Assembly (NCBI RefSeq): GCF_900108315.1 | Contig: NZ_FNVB01000002.1 | Location: 186,001 to 250,000, forward strand | Direction: 5' to 3' | Length of the DNA: 64,000 nucleotides | From: Saccharopolyspora kobensis | GTDB taxonomy: Bacteria > Actinomycetota > Actinomycetes > Mycobacteriales > Pseudonocardiaceae | Part shown: in pieces, positions 17,518 through 25,434 of the stretch | How the letters are laid out: each line of letters starts with the position of its first letter | Position numbering within the stretch: position 1 is the first letter of the stretch | The notes under the pieces: generated by a model | What the model was told of the DNA's origin: nothing | The model's input: the letters and a program-made list of their open reading frames with translations, nothing else | Databases searched by the model: none | Made by a program: the position numbers and the translations under genes

Positions 17518-17579
17518 GCCCGTCGATGGTGCTCGGCCGGAGATCTGCCCAGTAGTGAAGCAAGCCCACCTGACGCGGC

Positions 17580-17591
17580 TGACAATTGTCA
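17580..17591. promoter_or_regulatory. 12-bp palindrome, candidate TetR operator of ABC operon
   Basis: TGACAATTGTCA is a perfect palindrome in the 88-bp gap between the TetR gene and the ABC operon. TGACA-N-TGTCA dyads are common TetR-family operators. On the minus strand TTGTCA could serve as a -35 box, so binding would block the promoter. Inference from position. Confidence 0.5.
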
Positions 17592-17605
17592 TCCGCGCGC
17601 CGGTG

Positions 17606-18442
17606 TCAGCCGGACTTGCGCTGCCGGTAGGCCCGCTGCTGGCAGGCCCGCGAGCAGTACGCGCGCGGACGTCCCGCGGACGGCTGCTCGACCGGCTCAC
17701 CACACACCCGACAGGTTTCATCACGCTTTTCATCACGACTGCGGATGAGCAGCTCGATGCCGTCGAGCACCCTGGCCAGTCCGAACTCGAACGAGTCCAG
17801 CGGCTCGTCGTACCCGCCCGCCTCCCACAGCGCGGTGATCACCGGGAAGCGGTCGAGGCGGTCGAACAGCGATCCCCGGGCGCCCCACCACTCCTCGTGG
17901 GTCATCCCGCTGCTGCGCTCGGCCCGAGCGACCTCCGCCAGCGCCACCGCCTCGGCGTTGACGAAGCGGTCGACCAGGTCCACCGCAGCGACCACCTCGG
18001 CCGGGGCGAGGCCGGTACCGGCGAGGATGCCGAGCAGGCGCTCGTAGTGCGCCACCGCGTTCGGCCCCGGCAAGCTGCGGCTGCCGCTCGTCCCGGCCAA
18101 CCACGGATGCCGTTTGCACAGCTCCCAGCTCTCGCGCGCGCAGGCCTCCAGGCGCGGGCGCCACCCGCCCCCGGCAGGCGGGGAGCCCAGCTCCGCCAGC
18201 ACCGCATCGCGCATCAGCTCCACGAGCTGATCCCGCCCGGGCACGTGCCGGTACAGCGACATGCTGGTGAAGCCCAGCCGCTCGGCCACCTTGCGCATCG
18301 ACAGCCCGGCCAGCCCGTCGGCATCGGCCACCTCGACCGCCGCGCCCACGATCCGCTCCAGGCTCAGCCCGGTCCGCGACCCGCCGTCCCGCCACAACAG
18401 CTCGATCCCGCGATCGGGATCGGCCACTCCGCCCTGCGCCAT
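17606..18442 (-). CDS. TetR family regulator with C-terminal Cys4 tail
   Basis: A 278-residue regulator. The N-terminal HTH is around residues 27-60 (LSMRKVAERLGFTSMSLYRHV), followed by a TetR ligand domain of the GntR-like/TetR_C_1 type. The last about 35 residues hold C-x2-C-x15-C-x3-C (CRVCGEP to YCSRACQQRAYRQR), a likely zinc-binding ribbon that is not part of ordinary TetR proteins but recurs as a tail in actinobacterial regulators. The ATG at 18442 follows a GGGGGAGGT ribosome site. It is upstream of the ABC/kinase/regulator genes and divergent from the beta-helix gene, with dyads on both sides (17580 and 18539), so it may control both. Confidence 0.88.
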   Translation of the reverse strand: MAQGGVADPDRGIELLWRDGGSRTGLSLERIVGAAVEVADADGLAGLSMRKVAERLGFTSMSLYRHVPGRDQLVELMRDAVLAELGSPPAGGGWRPRLEACARESWELCKRHPWLAGTSGSRSLPGPNAVAHYERLLGILAGTGLAPAEVVAAVDLVDRFVNAEAVALAEVARAERSSGMTHEEWWGARGSLFDRLDRFPVITALWEAGGYDEPLDSFEFGLARVLDGIELLIRSRDEKRDETCRVCGEPVEQPSAGRPRAYCSRACQQRAYRQRKSG

Positions 18443-18538
18443 CGGCCACCTCCCCCTTCCAGGATCCCGCCCCGCCGGATGCGGCCCCGGCAACCCCCGC
18501 CGGTTCCGCACCGGGAACGTGCTTTACTCTCCGGACGA

Positions 18539-18553
18539 GTTTATGGCATAAAC
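18539..18553. promoter_or_regulatory. GTTTATG-G-CATAAAC dyad, candidate operator
   Basis: A perfect 7-bp inverted repeat with one central base sits in the TetR/beta-helix divergent region, directly upstream of AAGGAG (18554-18559), the ribosome site of the beta-helix gene. Binding here would block that gene. The TetR protein encoded next door is the natural candidate. Confidence 0.5.
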
Positions 18554-18570
18554 AAGGAGATCGCAGAATC

Positions 18571-20274
18571 GTGCTCGAACTACACGTCTCCCCCACCGGC
18601 GACGACTCCGCCCCGGGCACTCCGGATGAGCCCTTCGCCACGATCGACCGGGCCCGCCTCGCCGCCCGCGAGGCGACCGGCGAGGTCATCGTCCACCTCG
18701 GGGCCGGCACCCACGTCCTGGCCGAACCCCTCGCCCTCGACCCGGCGGACCGCCGGATCACCTTCCAGGCGCGCGGTTACGGCACCGCCGATCAGGAGAC
18801 GGCCGTCGTCAGCGGCGGCCGGGAGATCTCCGGTTGGCAGGTGCACGACGGCGTCTGGCGCGCGGAGGTCGGCGACCTGGACACCCGCCAGCTCCACGCC
18901 GACGGCCGGCGGGCGGAGCGCGCGGGCATCGACGGAATTCCCGGCGAGGCGCGCAGAACGCCCTTCGGGTACGTCACCGACAGCCGCGAGCCGTTGGCCT
19001 GGCAGCCCGGGGTCGAGTTCGTCTACCGCGGCGTCTACCCCTGGACGGAGGCGCGGTGCGGCGTCGCGGCAGTGGCGCCCGACGGCGACTCCACCGCGAT
19101 CAGCATGCGGCAGCCCGCCTTCGGCTGGGCGCTCGAGCTCTACCGCTCCGCGTGGGACGGGGAGGTGATGGACGGCCCCGGCCTGCCGACCCGGGTCGAG
19201 AACGATCTCGCCTTCCTCACCGAGCCCGGAACGTTCGTCCTGGACCGATCCCGGCCGGGACAGCACGTCCTGCACTACCGCCCGCGACCGGATGAGGACC
19301 CGCAGCGCACCCGCGTCGTAGCGCCCGTCCTGGAAGCGCTGCTGCACGCGAAGGGCGCCCGCGAGATCTCCTTCCGCGGGCTGGTGTTCGCGGACGCCAC
19401 GTGGCTGCGGCCCGGTGGCGACCGGGGATTCCTGCACTACCACGGCAACGACTTCTACGACGGCGGCGGCGTCGAGGAGGTGGTCGTGGTGGAGGGCAGG
19501 TCGTGGGTCACCGTGCCGTCGCACACGAAGACGGTCCCCGCAGGCGTGGTGCTCGACGACGCGACCGGGATCCGGTTCGAGGGATGCCGCTTCACCCGCC
19601 TCGGCGCCACCGGCCTGAGCACCTCGGGCGGCTCGGACATCACCGTGCGCGGGTGCGACTTCGACGCCCTCGGCGGCGCCGGCATCTCGATCAGCGGGAG
19701 CCGGCAGGTTCTCGTCGAGGACAACCTGGTTCGGCGGATCGGCCTGGAGCACTCGGGCTCACCGGGGATCTCGCTCGCGGGCACGACCGGCTGCACCGTC
19801 GCCCACAACCACGTCACCGACGTGCCGCACTGCGGGATCGTCGCGGGCGCGGGCGCCGGAACCCGCATCGAGCGCAACCTCGTCACGAAGACCATGGGCG
19901 CGCTGGCCGACGGCGGCGGTATCTACGTGTCCGGCCCGCAGGGCGATTCCCACGACAGCGGCGCGACGGTCGGTGGCAACGTCATCGAGGACACCCTGAC
20001 CCCGTACAACTTCGGCCTCTACACCGACTACGGCGCTTCCTGGGTGACGGTGGAGGGCAACGTGGTCGTCCGGGCCGACAGCACCGCGGTCCTCCACGTC
20101 AGCCCGCCGCTGGAGAACGTCCGCTACCGCAACAACTTCTGGGACGCCGACCCGCTCGGCAGCGACTCGGTCCCCGACGGCGTCACCTACGAGGGCAACA
20201 CCACGATCGCCGACGAGGACCGGCTGCGGAGCGCGACCGCGCACATCCGGGATCGCGCGGGCCGGATCCGCTAG
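18571..20274 (+). CDS. Right-handed parallel beta-helix repeat protein
   Basis: A 567-residue protein. It opens with ELHVSPTGDDSAPGTPDEPFATI, the start seen in many pectate-lyase-like and glycoside-related beta-helix proteins, then a region with repeated short strands (DITVRGCDFDALGGAGISI, VLVEDNLVRRI, CTVAHNHVTDV, TRIERNLVTKT) that forms beta-helix coils at about residues 340-540. Such folds act on or bind polysaccharides. No signal peptide is evident from the GTG start at 18571, so it may be cytoplasmic or use an unseen route. AAGGAG precedes the start. It is divergent from the TetR gene with an operator-like dyad between. The substrate is unknown. Confidence 0.8.
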   Translation: MLELHVSPTGDDSAPGTPDEPFATIDRARLAAREATGEVIVHLGAGTHVLAEPLALDPADRRITFQARGYGTADQETAVVSGGREISGWQVHDGVWRAEVGDLDTRQLHADGRRAERAGIDGIPGEARRTPFGYVTDSREPLAWQPGVEFVYRGVYPWTEARCGVAAVAPDGDSTAISMRQPAFGWALELYRSAWDGEVMDGPGLPTRVENDLAFLTEPGTFVLDRSRPGQHVLHYRPRPDEDPQRTRVVAPVLEALLHAKGAREISFRGLVFADATWLRPGGDRGFLHYHGNDFYDGGGVEEVVVVEGRSWVTVPSHTKTVPAGVVLDDATGIRFEGCRFTRLGATGLSTSGGSDITVRGCDFDALGGAGISISGSRQVLVEDNLVRRIGLEHSGSPGISLAGTTGCTVAHNHVTDVPHCGIVAGAGAGTRIERNLVTKTMGALADGGGIYVSGPQGDSHDSGATVGGNVIEDTLTPYNFGLYTDYGASWVTVEGNVVVRADSTAVLHVSPPLENVRYRNNFWDADPLGSDSVPDGVTYEGNTTIADEDRLRSATAHIRDRAGRIR

Positions 20275-21467
20275 GTGGTGCGGGCGATGTCGGCTTCGAT
20301 GAGCGCCGTGATCTCGTCCTCGGGGTAGCCCAGGGAAGCCAGGATCCGCCTGGTGTCGGCGCCCTGCTCGCGCGGCGCGGTGCGGACGTTGCCGGGAGTC
20401 CGGCCGAGCTTGACCGGGATCCCGGTGCCCCGGTAGCCGTCCTTCTCCACCACCATCTCCCGGTGCAGCACCTGCGGATCGGTCAACGCCTCGCCGACGT
20501 CGTGCACCGGGGTCGCGGGCACACCGCGCCGCAGCAGCGCCTGGGCGAGGTCTTGCCTGGTCCGGGCGCTGATCGGTGCGGCCAGCAGGTCGCGCAGCAC
20601 GCCCACGTGCTCGACGCGGTCGGCGTTGGTGGCGAAGCGGGGGTCCTCGGTGAGCTCGGGCAGGCCGAGGACCTCGGCCATGGCGCGGAACTGGCGGTCG
20701 TTGCCGCCGCTGATGAAGATCGGCCCGTCCGCCGCGTCGAAGGTGTCGTACGGGGCGATCGACGGGTGCGCCGAGCCGGTGCGCTGCGGGAGCACCCCCG
20801 AGGCCAGCCATGCGGCGGAGTGCGGGTGCAGCAGCGAGACCGCGGTGTCCAGCAGGGTGCAGTCCACCAGCTGCCCGCGGCCGGAGGTGTGCCGGTCGTG
20901 CAGGGCCAGCAGCACTCCGGAGAAGGCGTAGATGCCGGTCACCATGTCCACGATGGGCACGCCGACCCGCAGCGGTGGCCCGGACTTCTCGCCGTTGATG
21001 CTCAGCAATCCGCCGTACGCCTGCAGGATCGCGTCGTAGCCGGGCGTGGAACCCATCGGCCCGTCGGTGCCGAACCCGGTGATCCGGCAGTGCACCAGCC
21101 GGGGGAAGCGCGCGGCGATGACCTCGTCGGGATAGCCCCACTTCGCCAGCGTGCCCGCCTTGAAGTTCTCCACCACGACGTCCGCGTCGGCCAGCAGCTC
21201 GCCCAGCAGCCGCTGGCCGTCCGCGGTGGTCAGGTCCAGGCAGATGTTGGACTTGTTGCGGTTGATCCCGGTGTGGTAGGCGCTCATGGTCCCGGTGACG
21301 AACGGCGGGCCCCAGCTGCGGGTGTCGTCGCCCGCCGGCGGTTCGACCTTGATCACCTCGGCGCCGTGGTCGGCGAGCATCTGCGAGCACAGCGGGCCTG
21401 CCAGGATCCGCGACAGGTCGAGGACGCGGATGCCCCGCAGGCTGCCGGTGGGTTCGGATGCGTTCAT
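20271..21467 (-). CDS. CaiB/BaiF family III CoA-transferase
   Basis: A 398-residue CoA-transferase. The family III fold is shown by LRGIRVLDLSRILAGPLCSQMLADHGAEVIKVE at the N-terminus, the NKSNICLDL segment, and the motif GPMGSTPGYDAILQAYGG whose Asp is the catalytic nucleophile position. It moves CoA between carboxylic acids via an aspartyl-CoA intermediate. With the upstream acyl-CoA dehydrogenase on the same strand, and the MHS transporter and IclR regulator divergent, it likely activates an imported organic acid. The ATG at 21467 fits the family start. A three-hairpin repeat lies between this gene and the dehydrogenase gene, so expression of the two may be uncoupled. The stop overlaps that of the convergent beta-helix gene. 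Confidence 0.9.
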   Translation of the reverse strand: MNASEPTGSLRGIRVLDLSRILAGPLCSQMLADHGAEVIKVEPPAGDDTRSWGPPFVTGTMSAYHTGINRNKSNICLDLTTADGQRLLGELLADADVVVENFKAGTLAKWGYPDEVIAARFPRLVHCRITGFGTDGPMGSTPGYDAILQAYGGLLSINGEKSGPPLRVGVPIVDMVTGIYAFSGVLLALHDRHTSGRGQLVDCTLLDTAVSLLHPHSAAWLASGVLPQRTGSAHPSIAPYDTFDAADGPIFISGGNDRQFRAMAEVLGLPELTEDPRFATNADRVEHVGVLRDLLAAPISARTRQDLAQALLRRGVPATPVHDVGEALTDPQVLHREMVVEKDGYRGTGIPVKLGRTPGNVRTAPREQGADTRRILASLGYPEDEITALIEADIARTT

Positions 21468-21535
21468 GAACCGTCCTGTTCGCTCGGAACTTCCACTACC
21501 GGTTGACGTTCAGCGGACTCCCCGCTGGCGCGGTT

Positions 21536-21677
21536 CCGCGATTTCAATGGAAATCAGGTGTCCGATTTCCATTGAAATCGCGGGGAGTCATCCACAACCG
21601 TCGGCATGTCGTGGGGCGACACGCCGACGATCCGCAACTTCAATTGAAATCGCACGTCTGATTTCCATTGAAATTGC
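21536..21677. repeat. Three-hairpin repeat element, copy 1
   Basis: Hairpin A: CCGCGATTTCAATGGAAATC (21536-21555) and its exact complement (21564-21583) form a 20-bp stem with an 8-nt loop. Hairpin B: CGTCGGCATGTCG/CGACACGCCGACG (21599-21629), 13 bp with one mismatch. Hairpin C: 21634-21651 and 21660-21677, 18-bp arms with two mismatches and an 8-nt loop. Each arm of A and C is itself nearly palindromic (GATTTC-NATN-GAAATC). It lies between the acyl-CoA dehydrogenase and CoA-transferase genes. A second copy of the same architecture is at 44149-44290. Confidence 0.85.
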
Positions 21678-21705
21678 GACGGGATCGCACAGTGCGGGGT
21701 TCTGG

Positions 21706-22872
21706 TCAGTACGACTTGGGGAGGCCGAGGACGTGGGTGGCCACGTAGTTCATCACCATCTCCTGGCTCACCGGGGCCAGGCGGAGGATGCGGGACTCCC
21801 GGAAGTAGCGCTCCACGTGGTACTCGCGGGCGTAGCCCATGCCGCCGTGGGTCTGGATCGCCTGGTCGGCGGTGGTGAACCCGGCGTCGGCGCACAGCCA
21901 CTTGGCCATGTTCGCCTCGCGCCCGCACGGCAGGCCCTGGTCGTAGCGCCAGGCCGCGTTGCGGGCCATCAGCTCGGCGGCGTCGAGCCGGGTGACCGCC
22001 TCCGCCAGCGGGAACGCGATGCCCTGGTTCTGACCGATCGGCCGGTCGAAGACGACGCGCTCCTTGGCATAGCGCACCGCGCGGTCCAGCGCGGCGCGGC
22101 CGATGCCGAGCGCTTCGTGGGCCAGCAGGATCCGCTCCGGGTTGAGCCCGTCGAGCAGGTACCGGAATCCCTTGCCCTCCTCGCCGACCCGGGCGCTCTC
22201 CGGCACGAACAGGTCGTCGATGACCACCTCGTAGGAGGAGACCGCGTTGCGGCCCAGCTTCGGGATCGGGCTCAGCTGCACGTGCTCGGGGTCGATGTCG
22301 ATCAGGAACAGCGACATCCCGTCGGTGGGGCGCTCGACCTCCTCGCGCCGGGTGGTGCGGGCGATGAGCACCATCTTCTGCGAGTCGCCCGCCTTGGTGA
22401 TCCACACCTTGCGGCCGTTGACCAGGTAGCCGCCGTCGACGCGCTGGGCGAAGGTCGAGATCCGGGTGGTGTCGGTGCCCGCGTCGGGTTCGGTGACGCC
22501 GAAGCACACGTGCAGCGACCCGTCCGCGGCGGCGGGCAGCACTTCCTGCCGGAGCTGCTCGCTGCCGTGCTTGACGATGGTGTTGAGGCCGAAGATGGTC
22601 AGGTGCATGGTGCTGCAGCCGTTCATCCCGGCGCCCGAGGCCGCGACCTCTTCCAGCAGCAGCGCCGCTTCCAGGATGCCGAGCCCGCCGCCGCCGTACT
22701 GCTCCGGGATGGCGATGCCCAGCCAGCCGCCTTCGGCGAAGGCGTTGTAGAACTCCCACGGGAAGCGACCCGCCGCGTCGCACTCGGCCCAGTACTCGTC
22801 GGAGAAGCTGCGGGCCAGCTCGCGCGCACCGGCCCGCAGGGCCGTCTGGTCCGCGGTCAGCTCGAAGTGCAT
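21706..22872 (-). CDS. Acyl-CoA dehydrogenase family protein
   Basis: A 388-residue FAD flavoprotein. It has the N-terminal helical domain, the middle beta domain with CFGVTEPDAGTDTTRISTFA and VWITKAGDSQ, and the C-terminal helical domain ending TADQAIQTHGGMGYAREYHVERYFRESRI. Such enzymes oxidise the alpha-beta bond of acyl-CoA esters and pass electrons to ETF. The ATG at 22872 is well placed with CGGGAGGACC just upstream. It shares a divergent promoter region with the MHS transporter and is followed by the CoA-transferase. The set suggests catabolism of an imported carboxylic acid via its CoA ester. The chain specificity is not readable. Confidence 0.92.
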   Translation of the reverse strand: MHFELTADQTALRAGARELARSFSDEYWAECDAAGRFPWEFYNAFAEGGWLGIAIPEQYGGGGLGILEAALLLEEVAASGAGMNGCSTMHLTIFGLNTIVKHGSEQLRQEVLPAAADGSLHVCFGVTEPDAGTDTTRISTFAQRVDGGYLVNGRKVWITKAGDSQKMVLIARTTRREEVERPTDGMSLFLIDIDPEHVQLSPIPKLGRNAVSSYEVVIDDLFVPESARVGEEGKGFRYLLDGLNPERILLAHEALGIGRAALDRAVRYAKERVVFDRPIGQNQGIAFPLAEAVTRLDAAELMARNAAWRYDQGLPCGREANMAKWLCADAGFTTADQAIQTHGGMGYAREYHVERYFRESRILRLAPVSQEMVMNYVATHVLGLPKSY

Positions 22873-22897
22873 GGCGTGGTCCTCCCGAAGGCACAGC

Positions 22898-22933
22898 GTT
22901 CGTATTTACGAACTAAGGCTCAGATATATGAAC
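22898..22933. promoter_or_regulatory. Two GTTC-N8-GAAC-like sites, acyl-CoA dehydrogenase side
   Basis: GTTCGTATTTACGAAC (22898-22913) is a perfect 7-bp dyad with two central bases. A second, one-mismatch site GCTC-AGATATAT-GAAC follows at 22918-22933, exactly 20 bp further on. The region is AT-rich against a G+C-rich background and lies just upstream of the acyl-CoA dehydrogenase start. A regulator such as the nearby IclR protein is the likely binder. Confidence 0.5.
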
Positions 22934-23024
22934 ACCTTGATCCCCGCGGGCCCGCCCTGTCAAGCCGCCGTCAAGCCTTGACAGTGACGCCGTTCACTTC
23001 CTAGATTCACACTTACGACACCGC

Positions 23025-23040
23025 GTTCCCATATATGAAC
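23025..23040. promoter_or_regulatory. Third GTTC-N8-GAAC site, transporter side
   Basis: GTTC-CCATATAT-GAAC matches the two sites at 22898-22933 in spacing and half-sites; the dyad extends to GCGTTC/GAACGC (23023-23042). It lies about 70 bp before the MHS transporter start, so one regulator could control both divergent transcripts. Confidence 0.5.
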
Positions 23041-23111
23041 GCTTTCCTTCCCGCTGCGAGCGGGTTCCCCGCGCAGCCGCGCGACGATCACCGGCGAAGA
23101 GGACTTGAGCG

Positions 23112-24449
23112 ATGACGCTTGGCAGCGCTGCCCCGGCACCCCCAGATCCGGCTTCACGCAAGGCGGTCGGGCCCGCCGTGGTGATCGGCTCGGCCCTGGA
23201 GTGGTTCGACTTCTACCTCTACGCGTCGATGGCCGCGCTGGTCTTCGGCCGCCTGTTCTTCCCGTCCGGCGACCCCACCACCGCCACCCTGGGAGCGATG
23301 GCGACCTTCGCCGTCGGCTTCCTCGCCCGGCCCTTCGGCGGCATCGTCTTCGGGGTGCTCGGCGACAAGTTCGGCCGGAAGATGGTCCTGTCGGTGACCT
23401 TCCTGCTGATGGGCATCTCCTCCGGGCTGATCGGCCTGCTGCCGACCTACGAATCGGTGGGCCTGCTCGCGCCGCTGCTGCTGGTCGTCCTGCGCCTGCT
23501 GCAGGGCCTGGGCGCCGGCGCCGAGCTCGGCAGCGCGATCGCGGTCGCCTACGAGCACGCCGACGCCAAGTCCCGCGGACGCCTCGGTTCGCTACCTGCG
23601 CTGGGCGTCAACATCGGACTGTTCGCCTCCTCCCTCACCGTCACCGTGCTCACCAGCTTCGACGAGGAGTTCCTCTACAGCTGGGGCTGGCGCATCCCGT
23701 TCGTGGCCAGTTTCGCCCTGGTGGCGCTGGGTTTCTGGGTGCGCAGGCAGATGCCGGAGACGCCGGAGTTCGAGCGCGAGGCGCGCGAGGCCAGCGCCCG
23801 CAAGAAGTCCCAGCCGCTGCGGTCGCTGATCCGCTCGGACTGGCGCGGGCTGGCCGTGGTGCTGGCGATCACCGTCGGCTACAACGGCGTCAGCTACGTG
23901 TTCAAGACCTTCTCGCTGTCCTACCTCACCGAGTTCCGCGACGTGCCCGCCAACGTCGGCTCGTTCGGCATCACGCTGGCCAGCGCCTGCGCCATCATCA
24001 CGGTGCCGATCGCCGGCCGGCTCTGCGACCGGGTGGGTGCCAAGACCGTGGTGATGGTGGGCGCGGTGGCCACCGCCGCGCTGGCCTTCCCGTTCTTCTG
24101 GATGCTGGACTCGGGGCAGCGCGTGCTGATCTGGGCCGCGCTGGTGCTGGCCACCGGCATCGTGGTGCCAGCCATGCTCAGCGCGCAGGGCGCGTTCCTC
24201 TCCCAGCAGTTCCCGACCCGCACCCGGGCGTCCGGGCTGGGCACCGGCCGCGAGGTCGGCGGTGCGTTCTCCGGCGGGCTGGCTCCGCTGGCCGCGCTCG
24301 CCCTGGTCACCGCAACTCCCGGTCACGGCACCTGGGCCGTGTCGCTGATGTTCGTCGCCGGGGCCGCGTTCATCGGGGTGGGTGCGCTCTTCGACCAGGC
24401 GAGGCGGCTGGAATCCCGTGCCGAGCAGCAGGTCGCCGAGCGGACCTGA
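23112..24449 (+). CDS. MFS transporter, metabolite:H+ symporter (MHS) type
   Basis: A 445-residue, 12-helix inner-membrane carrier. MHS-family marks are GSALEWFDFYLYASMAALVF at the N-terminus, the loop motif GDKFGRKMVLSVTFLLMG between helices 2 and 3, and RLLQGLGAGAELGSAIAVAYE in helix 4-5. The family includes carriers for citrate, ketoglutarate, shikimate and other acids. The ATG at 23112 follows GAAGAGGAC. It is divergent from acyl-CoA dehydrogenase and upstream of an IclR regulator, so it probably brings in the acid that the CoA-transferase and dehydrogenase degrade. Cargo unknown. Confidence 0.92.
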   Translation: MTLGSAAPAPPDPASRKAVGPAVVIGSALEWFDFYLYASMAALVFGRLFFPSGDPTTATLGAMATFAVGFLARPFGGIVFGVLGDKFGRKMVLSVTFLLMGISSGLIGLLPTYESVGLLAPLLLVVLRLLQGLGAGAELGSAIAVAYEHADAKSRGRLGSLPALGVNIGLFASSLTVTVLTSFDEEFLYSWGWRIPFVASFALVALGFWVRRQMPETPEFEREAREASARKKSQPLRSLIRSDWRGLAVVLAITVGYNGVSYVFKTFSLSYLTEFRDVPANVGSFGITLASACAIITVPIAGRLCDRVGAKTVVMVGAVATAALAFPFFWMLDSGQRVLIWAALVLATGIVVPAMLSAQGAFLSQQFPTRTRASGLGTGREVGGAFSGGLAPLAALALVTATPGHGTWAVSLMFVAGAAFIGVGALFDQARRLESRAEQQVAERT

Positions 24450-24507
24450 CCGGATTCGGGCGCGGCGGCGGCGGTAGGTTCGTCGGCGAAAACCGTGTGC
24501 ATCGACG

Positions 24508-25260
24508 ATGGGGAGCGCAGTGCCACCTGCTGGAGCAGCCAAGGCGCACCGCACGGTCTCGCGGGTCACCACGATCCTCGAACTGGCGGCGGCGCACCGG
24601 TCCGGAGTGCGGCTGGCCGAGCTGGCCGCCGCGCTGGACGCCCCGCGCTCGTCGGTGCACGGCCTGGTCAAGGGCCTCGTCGTGACCGGCTACCTGCGAG
24701 AGGAGGGCGGCGCGTACCGGATCGGGCCGGCGATCAACTCGCTGCTGGCCGCCGCGCCGCCCACCGTCGCCGAAGCCGCCCGCCCGGCGATGGAGCGGCT
24801 GCACCGCCAGTTCGACGAAACCGTCATGCTGGCCACCCTGGTCGGCGACTCGGTCGTCTACACCGACGCCATCGAGTCCACCGAGCCGATCCGCTACTCC
24901 GCCCCGCTGCGCACCCGCCGCCCGCTGCACCCGACCAGTTCCGGCAAGTGCATCCTCGCCTTCGGCACCGAGCGGTTCCGCGAGGGCTACCTGGCCGGGC
25001 ACCTGTCCGACCCGGACCAGCGCGAGCAGATCCGCCGCCAGCTCGAAGAGGTCGCCGAGGCGGGAGTGGCGATCAACCGCGGCGAAACCCTCCCGGACCG
25101 CAGCGGTGTCGGAGCGCCGATCTTCGAGAAGGGCAAGGTGGCCGCGGCGATCGCCGTGGCGGGCCCGAGCAGCCGCCTGGCGGACAAGATCACCGAGATC
25201 GCCGAAGCGACCAAGGCCGCGGCGCACGAAGTCTCCGAACACCTCGCCGGCCGCGTCTGA
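24508..25260 (+). CDS. IclR family transcriptional regulator
   Basis: A 250-residue regulator. The N-terminal winged helix (RLAELAAALDAPRSSVHGLVKGLVVTGYL, about residues 34-62) is followed by the IclR ligand domain with HPTSSGKCILAF and the loop DRSGVGAPIFEKGKVAAAIAVAGPSSRL. ATG 24508 was taken; GTG 24520 is possible, with the GGGGAG of the first codons as ribosome site. It lies 58 bp after the MHS transporter and is likely co-transcribed with it. The GTTC-N8-GAAC sites upstream of the transporter and dehydrogenase are its most likely targets. Confidence 0.9.
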   Translation: MGSAVPPAGAAKAHRTVSRVTTILELAAAHRSGVRLAELAAALDAPRSSVHGLVKGLVVTGYLREEGGAYRIGPAINSLLAAAPPTVAEAARPAMERLHRQFDETVMLATLVGDSVVYTDAIESTEPIRYSAPLRTRRPLHPTSSGKCILAFGTERFREGYLAGHLSDPDQREQIRRQLEEVAEAGVAINRGETLPDRSGVGAPIFEKGKVAAAIAVAGPSSRLADKITEIAEATKAAAHEVSEHLAGRV

Positions 25261-25303
25261 GTCCGACAGCTCGGGACTCCGCGCGAAATCGCCTTCCCCG
25301 TCA

Positions 25304-25387
25304 CCGTTTCCGCAGGTGGTGGCCCGTGAGTGCTTTGGGGTGCCATGGCCCCGCAAAACACTCACGGGAGCTGAACTGCGAAAACGG
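25304..25387. repeat. Extragenic palindrome, copy 2
   Basis: The 46-nt core (25323-25368) has CCCGTGAGTGCTTTGGGG as left arm and a slightly diverged right arm ending ACTCACGGG. Outer arms CCGTTTCCGCAG (25304-25315) and CTGCGAAAACGG (25376-25387) pair with one mismatch. It lies between the IclR stop and the SARP start, both in plus direction. Confidence 0.8.
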
Positions 25388-25434
25388 AGCCGAGGTAGGT
25401 TGGCCGCACCGGTCTCTTCTCGGCGGAGGGCTAG

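Noticed and set aside
21536-21677. CRISPR-like array from repeated GATTTC units
   Set aside because: Units are arranged as hairpin arms with 8-nt loops, not as direct repeats with 25-40-nt unique spacers, and no cas genes are present.
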